Source: Bacteroidales bacterium (GTDB taxonomy: Bacteria; Bacteroidota; Bacteroidia; Bacteroidales; UBA932). Taken from it: a DNA stretch of 64,000 nucleotides. Of the stretch, positions 33,305 to 40,139 are shown piece after piece. The stretch lies in the NCBI GenBank assembly GCA_024402135.1, contig JAKSJN010000008.1:58661-122660 (forward strand), read 5' to 3'. The translations under genes were made by a program, and so were the position numbers. The stretch's first letter is position 1. The number at the start of each line of letters is the position of its first letter. A model generated the notes under the pieces. That model was not told the origin of the DNA, did no database searches, and saw only the letters and a program-made list of their open reading frames with translations.

Positions 33305-34732
33305 ATGAATAAGCAGGGACTGGAGGCCAAGCAGGTCCAGACACAGAAACTCTCGCCGCAGCAGATCCAGACGATCAAGCTGATCGAGCTCCCTATCCAG
33401 GACCTCGAGCTGAAGATCCGACAGACCTTCGACGAGAACCCTGTGCTTGATGACGACCCCAATCCCCAGGAGGACAATTCCAGCGAGAGCGATGAACCAA
33501 AGGATATCTCGCTCAGTGAAGTGAAGGATGATGGCGACATTCCTTATTACAGGACTCACATAGAGAGAGACAAGGACGAGCTTCCGCAATATAATACATT
33601 CTCTGTCAAGGAGAGTTTTTCCCAGAGTCTTATCACCCAGTTAGGGTTCCGCAATCTTGACGATCGCCGCATGGCTATCGGAAGATTCATAATATGCAGC
33701 CTCGATGATGACGGTTATCTTCGCCGTGACATCGATTCCATAGTTGACGATCTTGCCTTCAAGTCAGGAATAGAGACTGACTATGACGAAGTCCTCGACA
33801 TCCTTGAGATAATCCAGGATCTCGAGCCTGCCGGTGTCGGTGCACGTGATCTCCAGGAATGCCTTCTGCTGCAGCTGCAGCACAGTCCGGACAATGAAGT
33901 GAACCGCAACGCGATTGTCGTGATCGAGAATTACTTCAAGGAATTCGCCGGCAAGCATCATTCCCGCATAATGGCCCGTACAGGAATGGACGAGAGGCAG
34001 CTCAAGGAAGTGACCAGACGCATCATGAAGCTGAATCCGGCTCCGGGTGGCCAGATTGATGACTCCTATAACGACAGGGCAAGGCAGGTCATTCCCGATT
34101 TCAAGCTCAGGTATGATGATATCACCGGAGGGCAGGTCCTTGAGATGCCGCGTTTCCGCATTCCGGAAATACGTGTCCGCAAGGAATACAGCGAGATGGT
34201 GAAAGCCTCGGAGGCTGGCGCAGACAGGGCACAGAAGGAGGCCATTGCATTCGTGAAGCAGAAGTACAATTCCGCCAAATGGTTCGTGGAGGCGCTGAAG
34301 CAGCGCCAGAATACCCTCATGAAGACCATGCAGGCCATTCTGGACTATCAGCCTGAGTACTTCAAGGATGGCGATGAGTCCAAACTCCGTCCTATGGTAC
34401 TCAAGGACATTGCCGAAAAGACGGGTTTCGACATCTCGACCATCTCACGTGTGGTCAACAGCAAGTACATCGAGACAAGCTTCGGCATCATGCCGCTTAA
34501 ATATTTCTTCTCCGAAGGCCTTGCAAATCAGGACGGAGAGGAGGTCTCTACACGTGAGCTCAAGACTGCCCTCAAGGATATCATAGATGCGGAAGACAAG
34601 CGCAGGCCTCTGACCGACGAGCAGCTTGTCGACATGATGACCAAGAGGGGCTATAAAGTAGCACGCCGAACCGTCGCTAAGTATCGCGATCAGCTCGGCA
34701 TTCCTACTGCAAGGCTCAGAAAGGATCTCTGA
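33305..34732 (+). CDS. rpoN: RNA polymerase sigma-54 factor
   Basis: Directs RNA polymerase to -24/-12 promoters, which open only with an AAA+ enhancer-binding protein. The 475-residue protein starts with the Gln/Leu-rich region I (MNKQGLEAKQVQTQKLSPQQ) followed by an acidic region II (about 50-80), the core-binding domain, and the helix-turn-helix. The RpoN box ARRTVAKYRDQL is near 457. All regions are present. A strong matching promoter lies before groES at 61871 in this window. The stop is 5 bases from the convergent lipoprotein gene, with no terminator. Confidence 0.96.
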   Translation: MNKQGLEAKQVQTQKLSPQQIQTIKLIELPIQDLELKIRQTFDENPVLDDDPNPQEDNSSESDEPKDISLSEVKDDGDIPYYRTHIERDKDELPQYNTFSVKESFSQSLITQLGFRNLDDRRMAIGRFIICSLDDDGYLRRDIDSIVDDLAFKSGIETDYDEVLDILEIIQDLEPAGVGARDLQECLLLQLQHSPDNEVNRNAIVVIENYFKEFAGKHHSRIMARTGMDERQLKEVTRRIMKLNPAPGGQIDDSYNDRARQVIPDFKLRYDDITGGQVLEMPRFRIPEIRVRKEYSEMVKASEAGADRAQKEAIAFVKQKYNSAKWFVEALKQRQNTLMKTMQAILDYQPEYFKDGDESKLRPMVLKDIAEKTGFDISTISRVVNSKYIETSFGIMPLKYFFSEGLANQDGEEVSTRELKTALKDIIDAEDKRRPLTDEQLVDMMTKRGYKVARRTVAKYRDQLGIPTARLRKDL

Positions 34733-34737
34733 TTCTC

Positions 34738-35466
34738 TTATTGCTGTTTTGTAAGACTTCCCGTGGTGAAGTACTCTGTGGTCTCCTTTACGATTGCATT
34801 GTTTTCAATCTTGTGCCAGAGCCACTCAAGCTTGAGGTATATCTTGTCTTTCCCATCGGGAATCACATCCTCGATCGGCACGGAAACAAATCCATTCACG
34901 ACCTTGAGGTCGCCATCCTTGAAGCTGCTGTTTCCGTAATACTCGTTATAGGCGTTGTGGACAAACTGAAGATAGACAGTGTCGCCGACTGACTTCACGT
35001 CGTTGAACAGGAGGTCATAGTCATGGGGACCTGGAGATTCCTTCTTGACCACATAGTTGATGTTCATGTTCAGCATGTTCCTGGCCATCCATGCTCCTGC
35101 GACGTTGACAGGGTCGCTTACGACCTTGCCGTCGCCGTTCTTGTACTTGCCAGCATCTTCATCGCCTATTCTGACCAGGTCCTTGATGTCAACCTTGTGC
35201 CATTCCTTGAGCTGGATATCATATGAATTGTCGCTGGTCTGGGTAAGCACGTCACATATGATGTACACTCGTTTGATGCTGTCCGGGATGTTGCTGTATG
35301 AGTTCGATGCAATGTTAAGCTGGACGTTGTCGTCCGTGTAGAGGATTCCACCTTTCCACTGTGCCATCGATGAGTAGTTTGTCTGGATCGGGCCGTCTGG
35401 AAGGCAGGCGGTCATGGTAAATGCAAAGGCAATAGCTGTCAGTGCGGAAATGATTCTGTGTTTCAT
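34738..35466 (-). CDS. NigD-like lipoprotein
   Basis: 242 residues with a lipoprotein signal (MTAC, Cys21). The mature part alternates beta-strand segments, for example IKRVYIICDVLTQTSDNSYD (about 82-101) and DTVYLQFVHNAYNEYYGNSSF further on. The order of an OB-like N-terminal domain and a beta-sandwich C-terminal domain resembles NigD-like proteins of Bacteroides, but I rate this as possible only. The ATG at 35466 starts the signal; the longer frame to 35502 enters a 16-bp tandem repeat beside the mobile element. Its probable promoter (35562-35569) now lies inside the element's left end. Confidence 0.6.
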   Translation of the reverse strand: MKHRIISALTAIAFAFTMTACLPDGPIQTNYSSMAQWKGGILYTDDNVQLNIASNSYSNIPDSIKRVYIICDVLTQTSDNSYDIQLKEWHKVDIKDLVRIGDEDAGKYKNGDGKVVSDPVNVAGAWMARNMLNMNINYVVKKESPGPHDYDLLFNDVKSVGDTVYLQFVHNAYNEYYGNSSFKDGDLKVVNGFVSVPIEDVIPDGKDKIYLKLEWLWHKIENNAIVKETTEYFTTGSLTKQQ

Positions 35467-35484
35467 GTTGTTAAGTTTATAATT

Positions 35485-35516
35485 ATTTAGCCGAGAAAAC
35501 ATTTAGCCGAGAAAAC
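35485..35516. repeat. 16-bp tandem duplication at the left junction of the IS605-like element
   Basis: ATTTAGCCGAGAAAAC occurs twice head to tail (35485-35500 and 35501-35516), directly before the left hairpin. Part of the second copy (AGCCGA) pairs with TCGGCT at 35543-35548 as an outer stem of that hairpin. Confidence 0.85.
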
Positions 35517-35538
35517 CCATAAGTCTTCAGCTTATGGG
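35516..35538 (+). repeat. Left-end hairpin
   Basis: An 8-bp perfect stem, CCCATAAG/CTTATGGG, loop TCTTCAG, outer stem AGCCGA/TCGGCT with unpaired GAAAA and TGGA-type bases. Sequence and loop match the right-end hairpin at 38633. Confidence 0.85.
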
Positions 35539-35561
35539 TGGATCGGCTGTCCTTTCTGCTG

Positions 35562-35569
35562 CAAAGATA
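35562..35569 (-). promoter_or_regulatory. -7 box TATCTTTG facing the NigD-like lipoprotein gene
   Basis: Minus-strand TATCTTTG between the tnpA stop and the left hairpin. ATTG (35588-35591) lies 18 bases upstream as a partial -33 element. It points out of the element into 34738-35466. Confidence 0.45.
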
Positions 35570-35573
35570 ATCT

Positions 35574-35969
35574 TTAACCTTGGTTCTCAATATATCTTCG
35601 TACTGTTTCCGGTGAAGCTTCTCCGATTGAGCATACGAAGAATCCGTCGCTCCAGAAAGTTCGTTCTTTCCAACAGTGATGTCGTAGCCACTCTGGATAT
35701 CGTTTCCACAATTCATGTGTGCTGTCTTGTTTCAACCGTCGTACGATTGAAGTGACTGAGACATTTGGCGGATAGGATATCGGCATGTGAATATGGTCTT
35801 TGTCCGTTTCCATGACTTCAATAACGAAATCGGACACCTTCTCTATGTCAGAGAAGATGCCCTTGATGATTTGTTGCATGTCACCCTCAAGAAGACTCTT
35901 GCGATACTTGCAGACGAAGATGAGGTGGCATTTGAGGTAGAACTTATGTCGGTTTTGACATGTGTACAT
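35574..35969 (-). CDS. tnpA: IS200/IS605 family transposase TnpA (Y1 HUH)
   Basis: A 131-residue single-strand DNA transposase that cuts at hairpin-marked ends through a 5'-phosphotyrosine. It begins NRHKFYLKCHLIFVCKYRK, the standard start of the family, has the metal-binding HUH pair as His59-Ile-His61, and the catalytic tyrosine is Tyr126 in RRYIENQG. All are intact, so it is predicted active. Only 26 bases separate it from the stop of the upstream minus-strand gene; no promoter box is seen in that gap, so transcription may come from the sigma operon. Confidence 0.93.
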   Translation of the reverse strand: MYTCQNRHKFYLKCHLIFVCKYRKSLLEGDMQQIIKGIFSDIEKVSDFVIEVMETDKDHIHMPISYPPNVSVTSIVRRLKQDSTHELWKRYPEWLRHHCWKERTFWSDGFFVCSIGEASPETVRRYIENQG

Positions 35970-35980
35970 CGTCCGATTTC

Positions 35981-35996
35981 ATTGAGAGCGCTCAAT
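35981..35996. repeat. Short hairpin between the membrane-protein gene and tnpA
   Basis: ATTGAG and CTCAAT (6 bp) flank AGCG. It covers the stop of the gene at 35996 and has no T-run, so it is not a convincing terminator. It does not resemble the element-end hairpins. Confidence 0.45.
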
Positions 35997-36388
35997 CATG
36001 CACTCCTGCTCCACTCATTGGTATTAATGAGCGGCAATGAGCCCAAGATGAAACTCGTCGCTGCCAGGAGAGTCAGGATAATGCTTCTGTGATCAGTGTA
36101 GAACAGGGTTAACTCCGGGAACTGGTTATCCGTTAGCATGTGATTCAGCAAAGCATTGCCGGCGAGCGGATGGAATAGAACCAGGCTCATCAGAAAACAG
36201 CCTGTCAGCAATCCGACGATGAAACAGCAGACTGAGACCGTCTTGTGGAAACGGTTCATCCTGTCCTGTTCCGGTCTCACCATGTCTATCACATCCATCT
36301 TGCCGGAAATCTCCGTCATGATGCGTTCTGTATCGACTTCGGGCTTGAAACTCTTGAAGAGTTCATCTATTTCTATATCCTTATTCAT
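35996..36388 (-). CDS. Two-helix membrane protein, possible anti-sigma partner
   Basis: 130 residues: a cytoplasmic N-terminal part (1-50, DELFKSFKPEVDTERIMTE) and two membrane helices (about 51-73 and 104-121). Its start overlaps the end of the sigma-factor gene by 8 bases, so translation is coupled. Coupling to an ECF sigma gene plus a membrane protein with a cytoplasmic head is the usual anti-sigma layout, but no zinc-binding anti-sigma motif (HxxxCxxC) is present. I therefore give the role as possible only. GC content of the sampled lines (about 47-48%) is lower than in nearby rpoN. Confidence 0.6.
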   Translation of the reverse strand: MNKDIEIDELFKSFKPEVDTERIMTEISGKMDVIDMVRPEQDRMNRFHKTVSVCCFIVGLLTGCFLMSLVLFHPLAGNALLNHMLTDNQFPELTLFYTDHRSIILTLLAATSFILGSLPLINTNEWSRSA

Positions 36389-36860
36389 CTCTCAATTTTT
36401 CTTTCAGGTGATTCCTGCCTCTATTCAGATACGACTTGACCGTTCCTATGGGTTTTCGCATGACTATAGCTATGTCAATTATCTTCATGTCTTCCATGTA
36501 GAAGAGCAGAATTGCCGCCTTTTCATCCAATGGAAGTCCCTCTATGGCCGAGTACAATCCCTCATACTCCATACGGTTATGTCTCTCACTGCCCTCGATA
36601 TTGATCCCAGCCTCAAGCGGTTCTGTGGGAATGCTCTTTTTCCGCTTATGGTCAATGAAACCGTTGTAGGCGATTCTATACAACCATGTCGAGAACTTGA
36701 AATTTTCTACATATCCCCTGTAGGACAGGTAGGCTTTCAACGAGGTCTCCTGTGCGAGGTCCTCGGCTTCAGGATAATTGCCATCACAAAGAGCCAGGAG
36801 AAACTTCAACAGTCCCTCCTGCTCCCGTTCCAGCAATAGTATGAAGCGCTCGCGTGTCAT
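36381..36860 (-). CDS. ECF-type RNA polymerase sigma factor
   Basis: A 159-residue sigma-70 family protein with only regions 2 and 4. Region 2 (about 8-75) contains NYPEAEDLAQETSLKAYLSY and KFSTWLYRIAYNGFIDHKRK, matching the core-binding and -10 motifs. Region 4 (about 105-158) contains LPLDEKAAILLFYMEDMKI and the helix-turn-helix IAIVMRKPIGTVKSYLNRGR. It starts directly after the DUF6249-like gene (1 base from stop to ATG) and overlaps the next gene by 8 bases. It lies between the two transposition genes of the IS605-like element. Target promoters are unknown. Confidence 0.92.
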   Translation of the reverse strand: MTRERFILLLEREQEGLLKFLLALCDGNYPEAEDLAQETSLKAYLSYRGYVENFKFSTWLYRIAYNGFIDHKRKKSIPTEPLEAGINIEGSERHNRMEYEGLYSAIEGLPLDEKAAILLFYMEDMKIIDIAIVMRKPIGTVKSYLNRGRNHLKEKLRDE

Positions 36861-37274
36861 CTAGTCCTTGAGCATCTTCTTGCCCTTGAAATAACCAATA
36901 AGCAACGATGCACCGATGGCGATGAAACATGCGCCTCCCATAATATCGCCTTGAATGAGATGGCCTCTGGAGATGCATTCAATTATAGCGATGGAAAAGA
37001 AGACAACGGCAAACAGGCTGATACCGGTTCCACAGACAAGGAGAGCCAGAAGGACATATTGATTTACTGATTTGGACTGTTTGCCCGAGCGAAACAATTC
37101 TGGATCGATTGTCTGTCCCTTTTCTAAGGCAGACAGCAGCAGGTTGGTCTTCCTTTCTCCCTCCTTCTTCTTGAACCACATTACGATTGTCACGAAGCCG
37201 AGAATGAAAAGAATGACCATAAGGAAGGTCAGCAGATTGTTCAGCAGATTGTAAAGGTGTAAGTCCATATTCAA
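36861..37274 (-). CDS. Small membrane protein, DUF6249-like
   Basis: 137 residues with three membrane helices: about 10-32, 72-95 and 108-128, and a Lys-rich cytoplasmic loop (33-70, KKKEGERKTNLLLSALEKGQ) between the first two. Such proteins beside sigma-70 genes in Bacteroidota are filed as DUF6249; I assign this from recollection of layout and sequence pattern. It is first in the three-gene operon and follows a -7 box by 19 bases. It might sense membrane state for the sigma factor, which is a guess. Confidence 0.65.
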   Translation of the reverse strand: MNMDLHLYNLLNNLLTFLMVILFILGFVTIVMWFKKKEGERKTNLLLSALEKGQTIDPELFRSGKQSKSVNQYVLLALLVCGTGISLFAVVFFSIAIIECISRGHLIQGDIMGGACFIAIGASLLIGYFKGKKMLKD

Positions 37275-37292
37275 TACTTGTTTTAATTAATA

Positions 37293-37300
37293 CAAAGATA
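37293..37300 (-). promoter_or_regulatory. -7 box TATCTTTG for the sigma-factor operon
   Basis: Minus-strand TATCTTTG, full consensus, ending 18 bases before the ATG at 37274. No TTTG at the usual -33 distance. It makes the operon independent of tnpB, which runs the other way. Confidence 0.6.
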
Positions 37301-37429
37301 ACTTTTCAAAGACGTCTCTGCCTATATAAACGGAAACAGAGCATGAAAGGTTGCAACTATTGTTGTTATTTTAATAGATAACTATTTCGGACATTTGCTC
37401 AACTGCTTGATTTTTCGTATCTTTAAGTA

Positions 37430-38623
37430 ATGAAGACGGTGTATCGCACATATAGGTTCCGGATGTATCCGAACGCTGAGCAGCGGCAGGTTCTTGCCCG
37501 CTACTTCGGCTCTGTGCGCTTTATCTACAATCATTATCTTGCGGAGCGAAAACGACAGTATGAGGAGAACGGAAAGAGCGACAACTACAACGCTCAGGCG
37601 AAGGATCTTGTCATCCTCAAGCGTACTGAAGGCTTCGAATGGCTGAAAGAAATCAACAGCCAGACTCTGCAGCAGACGCTGATGCATCTCGACACTGCCT
37701 ACAAGAACTTCTTCAACCGTACGGCGGATTTTCCTAAGTTCAAGAGCAGGAAGAGGGGCGGCAGCTTCACTGTCCCGCAGTTCTGCTACATTGAGGACGG
37801 ATATGTCCATATCCCGAAGTTCAAGGAAGGACTGAAGGTTAAGGAACATCGCAAGGTCAAGGGTGCGGTGAGGTCAATGACCATCAGCATCACCCCTACA
37901 GGAAAATATTACGTAAGCATACTCACTGAAGAGCAGTACGAACCAATGCAGAGAACCAACGCATCGGTCGGGCTGGATATGGGCCTCAAGTCCCTTGTCA
38001 CCACTTCCGAGGGGGAGACTTACGACAACAACAGATACACGAAGAAGTACGAGCAAAAGCTCACTATGGCCCAGAAGCATCTTTCCAGAAAGAAGAAGGA
38101 CAGCAACAGTTGGGAGAAGCAGAGAATGAAGGTCGCCAAAATCCACGAGCACCTTGCGAACAGCCGCAAGGACTGGCAACACAAGGTCAGTGCAGACATC
38201 GTCAGACGGTATGACACCATCTGCGTAGAGGACCTCGGCGTCAAACAGATGGAGGAGAAGAAGACAAAGGCCGGAAAGAAGAACTGCCTGAGCAAATCCA
38301 TCAGCGATGCCGGATGGTCAAGTCTTGTCGCAATGATAGTGTACAAAGCAGAGATGAACGACAAGACAGTCGTCAAGGTGGACCGCTACTATCCGAGCAG
38401 CAAGACCTGCAGTGTCTGCGGCTGGAAGAACGAATCTCTGTCGCTTGCGGATCGAAGCTGGACTTGCCCGGAGTGCGGTACAAAGCATGACCGCGACGCG
38501 AATGCCGCGGTCAATATCTTAAGCGAAGGTCTTCGTGTATTGAGTAGTAAATCATCGGCGGGAACCGTCGATTACACTGGTGGAGGCAGTGTAAGACCTA
38601 CTTCGGTAGGCAGCCGCCTGTGA
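37430..38623 (+). CDS. tnpB: TnpB, RNA-guided RuvC-like nuclease of an IS605-family element
   Basis: A 397-residue ancestor-type relative of Cas12. After the N-terminal RNA-binding part come the RuvC residues: Asp183 in GLDMGLKSL, Glu267 in CVEDLGVKQM and Asp356 in HDRDANAAVN. The zinc finger has Cys327, Cys330, Cys346 and Cys349. All are intact, so cleavage activity is predicted, unlike the nuclease-dead TldR repressors. Known TnpB proteins use an omega RNA from the element's right end to cut the donor-matching site and keep the element in place. The ATG at 37430 follows TATCTTTA, a near -7 box. Its stop lies in the outer stem of the right-end hairpin. Confidence 0.95.
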   Translation: MKTVYRTYRFRMYPNAEQRQVLARYFGSVRFIYNHYLAERKRQYEENGKSDNYNAQAKDLVILKRTEGFEWLKEINSQTLQQTLMHLDTAYKNFFNRTADFPKFKSRKRGGSFTVPQFCYIEDGYVHIPKFKEGLKVKEHRKVKGAVRSMTISITPTGKYYVSILTEEQYEPMQRTNASVGLDMGLKSLVTTSEGETYDNNRYTKKYEQKLTMAQKHLSRKKKDSNSWEKQRMKVAKIHEHLANSRKDWQHKVSADIVRRYDTICVEDLGVKQMEEKKTKAGKKNCLSKSISDAGWSSLVAMIVYKAEMNDKTVVKVDRYYPSSKTCSVCGWKNESLSLADRSWTCPECGTKHDRDANAAVNILSEGLRVLSSKSSAGTVDYTGGGSVRPTSVGSRL

Positions 38624-38663
38624 AGCCAGAAGCCCAAAAGTCTTTAGCTTTTGGGTGGTTCAC
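38500..38663 (+). ncRNA. Candidate omega RNA at the tnpB 3' end
   Basis: TnpB guide RNAs overlap the tnpB 3' end and run through the right end into flanking DNA. Here the last 120 bases of tnpB hold several hairpins, for example CCTAC-TTCG-GTAGG (38597-38610), followed by the right-end hairpin at 38633-38655. The guide would begin near 38664 in the flanking regulator gene. The 5' boundary is a guess. Confidence 0.4.
38633..38655 (+). repeat. Right-end hairpin
   Basis: CCCAAAAG/CTTTTGGG, loop TCTTTAG, with an outer stem GTGAA-CC (38620-38627) to GGTTCAC (38657-38663). It covers the region between the tnpB stop and the regulator stop. Confidence 0.85.
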
Positions 38664-39121
38664 TGTTGTCTGCTGGTCCTCCTGTTGGGATGACCTATGA
38701 TCTGAATGTCGATGGAATCGACTTTGAATCCCTTGAACTTGCGTGATTTGATACGGTTGTCAATAAAGTCTGTCAGTTCCTTGTCAACGAAGTCCACATA
38801 TTCGTTGTTCTGGATGTCGTAAAGATGAATGTGACGATTGGTGTTGACGTCGAAATACATCTTGTTGTTGGCGCTCATCCGGTGGTGGTATACCCCGAGG
38901 AGGGCCATCTGGGAAAGGATGTTGTACACCGTCGCGACGGAGACCTTGCATCTGCCGTTGTCCTTGATCCATTCGGCAACGCTGTCAGCACTGGCATGGC
39001 AGAGAGTCAGCATCGCTTCATGTACGGCAAGTCGCTGTGCAGTTGCCTTGAGGGCATGGATCCGGAGTGTTTCCCGGAACTGCAGCATGCGGTCTGCTGT
39101 CTTTGTCTGGTTGGTTTGCAT
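38660..39121 (-). CDS. Fur/PerR-family transcriptional regulator
   Basis: A 153-residue protein with a winged-helix N-terminal domain (about 12-85: LKATAQRLAVHEAML and VSVATVYNILSQMALLGV, the Fur recognition helix) and a dimerisation domain with RHIHLYDIQNNEYVDF. The CxxC pairs that hold structural zinc in most Fur proteins are missing. Its neighbour trxB, divergent, suggests a PerR-like peroxide response. The ATG at 39121 is preferred over a TTG at 39142. The stop (38660-38662) lies inside the right-end hairpin region of the mobile element, so the last residues may come from the element. Confidence 0.88.
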   Translation of the reverse strand: MQTNQTKTADRMLQFRETLRIHALKATAQRLAVHEAMLTLCHASADSVAEWIKDNGRCKVSVATVYNILSQMALLGVYHHRMSANNKMYFDVNTNRHIHLYDIQNNEYVDFVDKELTDFIDNRIKSRKFKGFKVDSIDIQIIGHPNRRTSRQQ

Positions 39122-39139
39122 AGGTTGTCCTTGGGAACG

Positions 39140-39147
39140 CAAATATA
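39140..39147 (-). promoter_or_regulatory. -7 box TATATTTG for the Fur-family gene
   Basis: Minus-strand TATATTTG, full match; leader about 14 bases to the ATG at 39121. Confidence 0.6.
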
Positions 39148-39169
39148 ATAATAATTGTATGAAAATGGC

Positions 39170-39177
39170 TATATTTG
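39170..39177 (+). promoter_or_regulatory. -7 box TATATTTG for trxB
   Basis: Full TAnnTTTG match, 29 bases before the ATG at 39207. It is back-to-back with the regulator's box, so the regulator could control both genes from the 22 bases between. Confidence 0.6.
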
Positions 39178-39206
39178 CATGTTGTCCTCAAAGGGACCAG
39201 ATATTC

Positions 39207-40130
39207 ATGGAAAAGACAAGATGCCTTATAATCGGAGGCGGCCCGGCAGGATATACTGCAGCCATCTATGCTTCCAGAGCTTCTCTTGCTCCAGTGCTCT
39301 ATGAGGGTATGGAGCCGGGCGGTCAGCTGACAACTACCACAATGGTCGAGAACTATCCAGGTTTCGCGGATGGTGTAGATGCAAACGAACTGATGACCGC
39401 AATGCGCAAGCAGGCTGCCAATTACGGCGCAGATATCCGTCGTGGCACGGTGACATCCGTCGATTTCTCGACCAGGCCTCTCCGTGTCACCATTGATTCG
39501 GAGAACGAGATCGAGGCCGATGCCGTCATCATCGCTACCGGAGCTTCGGCGAAGTATCTCGGTCTTCCTTCCGAGCGCAAGTTCCGCGGCATGGGCGTCA
39601 GCGCATGTGCTACCTGTGACGGCTTCTTCTATCGCAAGAGAGTCGTGGCGGTCGTAGGTGGCGGAGACACAGCCTGTGAGGAGGCTTCATATCTCGCCGG
39701 TCTTGCACGTAAAGTATACATGATCGTGCGCAGGGATGTCCTCAGGGCTTCCAAGGCCATGCAGGAAAGAGTAATGAATCTTCCTAATGTCGAGATCCTC
39801 TGGAACTGCAATACCGAGGAGATTCTCGGGGATGCGGACGGAGTGACCGGCGCACGTCTCCGCCGCAAGGATGGCGAGGTTTTTGATATCGAAATCGATG
39901 GATTTTTCCTTGCAATCGGACACCATCCAAATGCAGAGGTTTTCTCACAGTGGATCGAGACTGATGAACAGGGGTATATCATTACAGAAGGCAAGACTAC
40001 CCGTACCAATGTACCCGGTGTCTTCGCTGCCGGTGATGTGATGGATCCGCTCTATCGTCAGGCCGTGTCTGCCGCAGGCTCAGGATGTCATGCGGCCATG
40101 GATGCGGAAAAGTATTTAATGGGACTTTAA
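39207..40130 (+). CDS. trxB: Thioredoxin reductase
   Basis: NADPH-dependent flavoenzyme that reduces thioredoxin in the cytoplasm. The 307-residue protein has the FAD motif IIGGGPAGYTAAIYASRA at 8-25, the redox pair in SACATCDGFFY near 133-142, the NADPH motif VGGGDTACEEASYLAG near 151 and the FAD-end motif GVFAAGDVMD near 272. The ATG at 39207 begins directly with the flavin fold; the same frame is open upstream but runs over the promoter and the opposite regulator gene. BamD follows after 9 bases. Confidence 0.96.
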   Translation: MEKTRCLIIGGGPAGYTAAIYASRASLAPVLYEGMEPGGQLTTTTMVENYPGFADGVDANELMTAMRKQAANYGADIRRGTVTSVDFSTRPLRVTIDSENEIEADAVIIATGASAKYLGLPSERKFRGMGVSACATCDGFFYRKRVVAVVGGGDTACEEASYLAGLARKVYMIVRRDVLRASKAMQERVMNLPNVEILWNCNTEEILGDADGVTGARLRRKDGEVFDIEIDGFFLAIGHHPNAEVFSQWIETDEQGYIITEGKTTRTNVPGVFAAGDVMDPLYRQAVSAAGSGCHAAMDAEKYLMGL

Positions 40131-40139
40131 GATACAGAT

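Larger units (their letters stand above)
35505..38663 (+). mobile_element. Candidate IS605-family element with divergent tnpA/tnpB and a sigma-factor operon inside
   Basis: Two hairpins in the same orientation mark the ends: left CCCATAAG-TCTTCAG-CTTATGGG (35516-35538) and right CCCAAAAG-TCTTTAG-CTTTTGGG (38633-38655), both followed by TGGGTGG-type sequence and both extended by an outer stem. IS605-type transposases recognise one such hairpin at each end on one strand. tnpA lies leftmost on the minus strand and tnpB rightmost on the plus strand, the divergent IS605 order. The middle holds three genes (35996-37274) not known as transposon functions. No matching hairpin was found at the inner edges near 35970-36000 or 37300-37430, which two separate elements would need. 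The single-element reading is an inference. Confidence 0.55.

Noticed and set aside
35574-38623. A nuclease-dead TnpB/Cas12f with sigma factor acting as an RNA-guided activator
   Set aside because: TnpB keeps all three RuvC acidic residues and its zinc finger; the sigma gene is on the other strand, coupled to membrane proteins; no CRISPR repeats are present.
38838-39206. N-terminal extension of thioredoxin reductase
   Set aside because: It crosses the promoter region and the opposite regulator gene; the flavin motif begins directly after the ATG at 39207.
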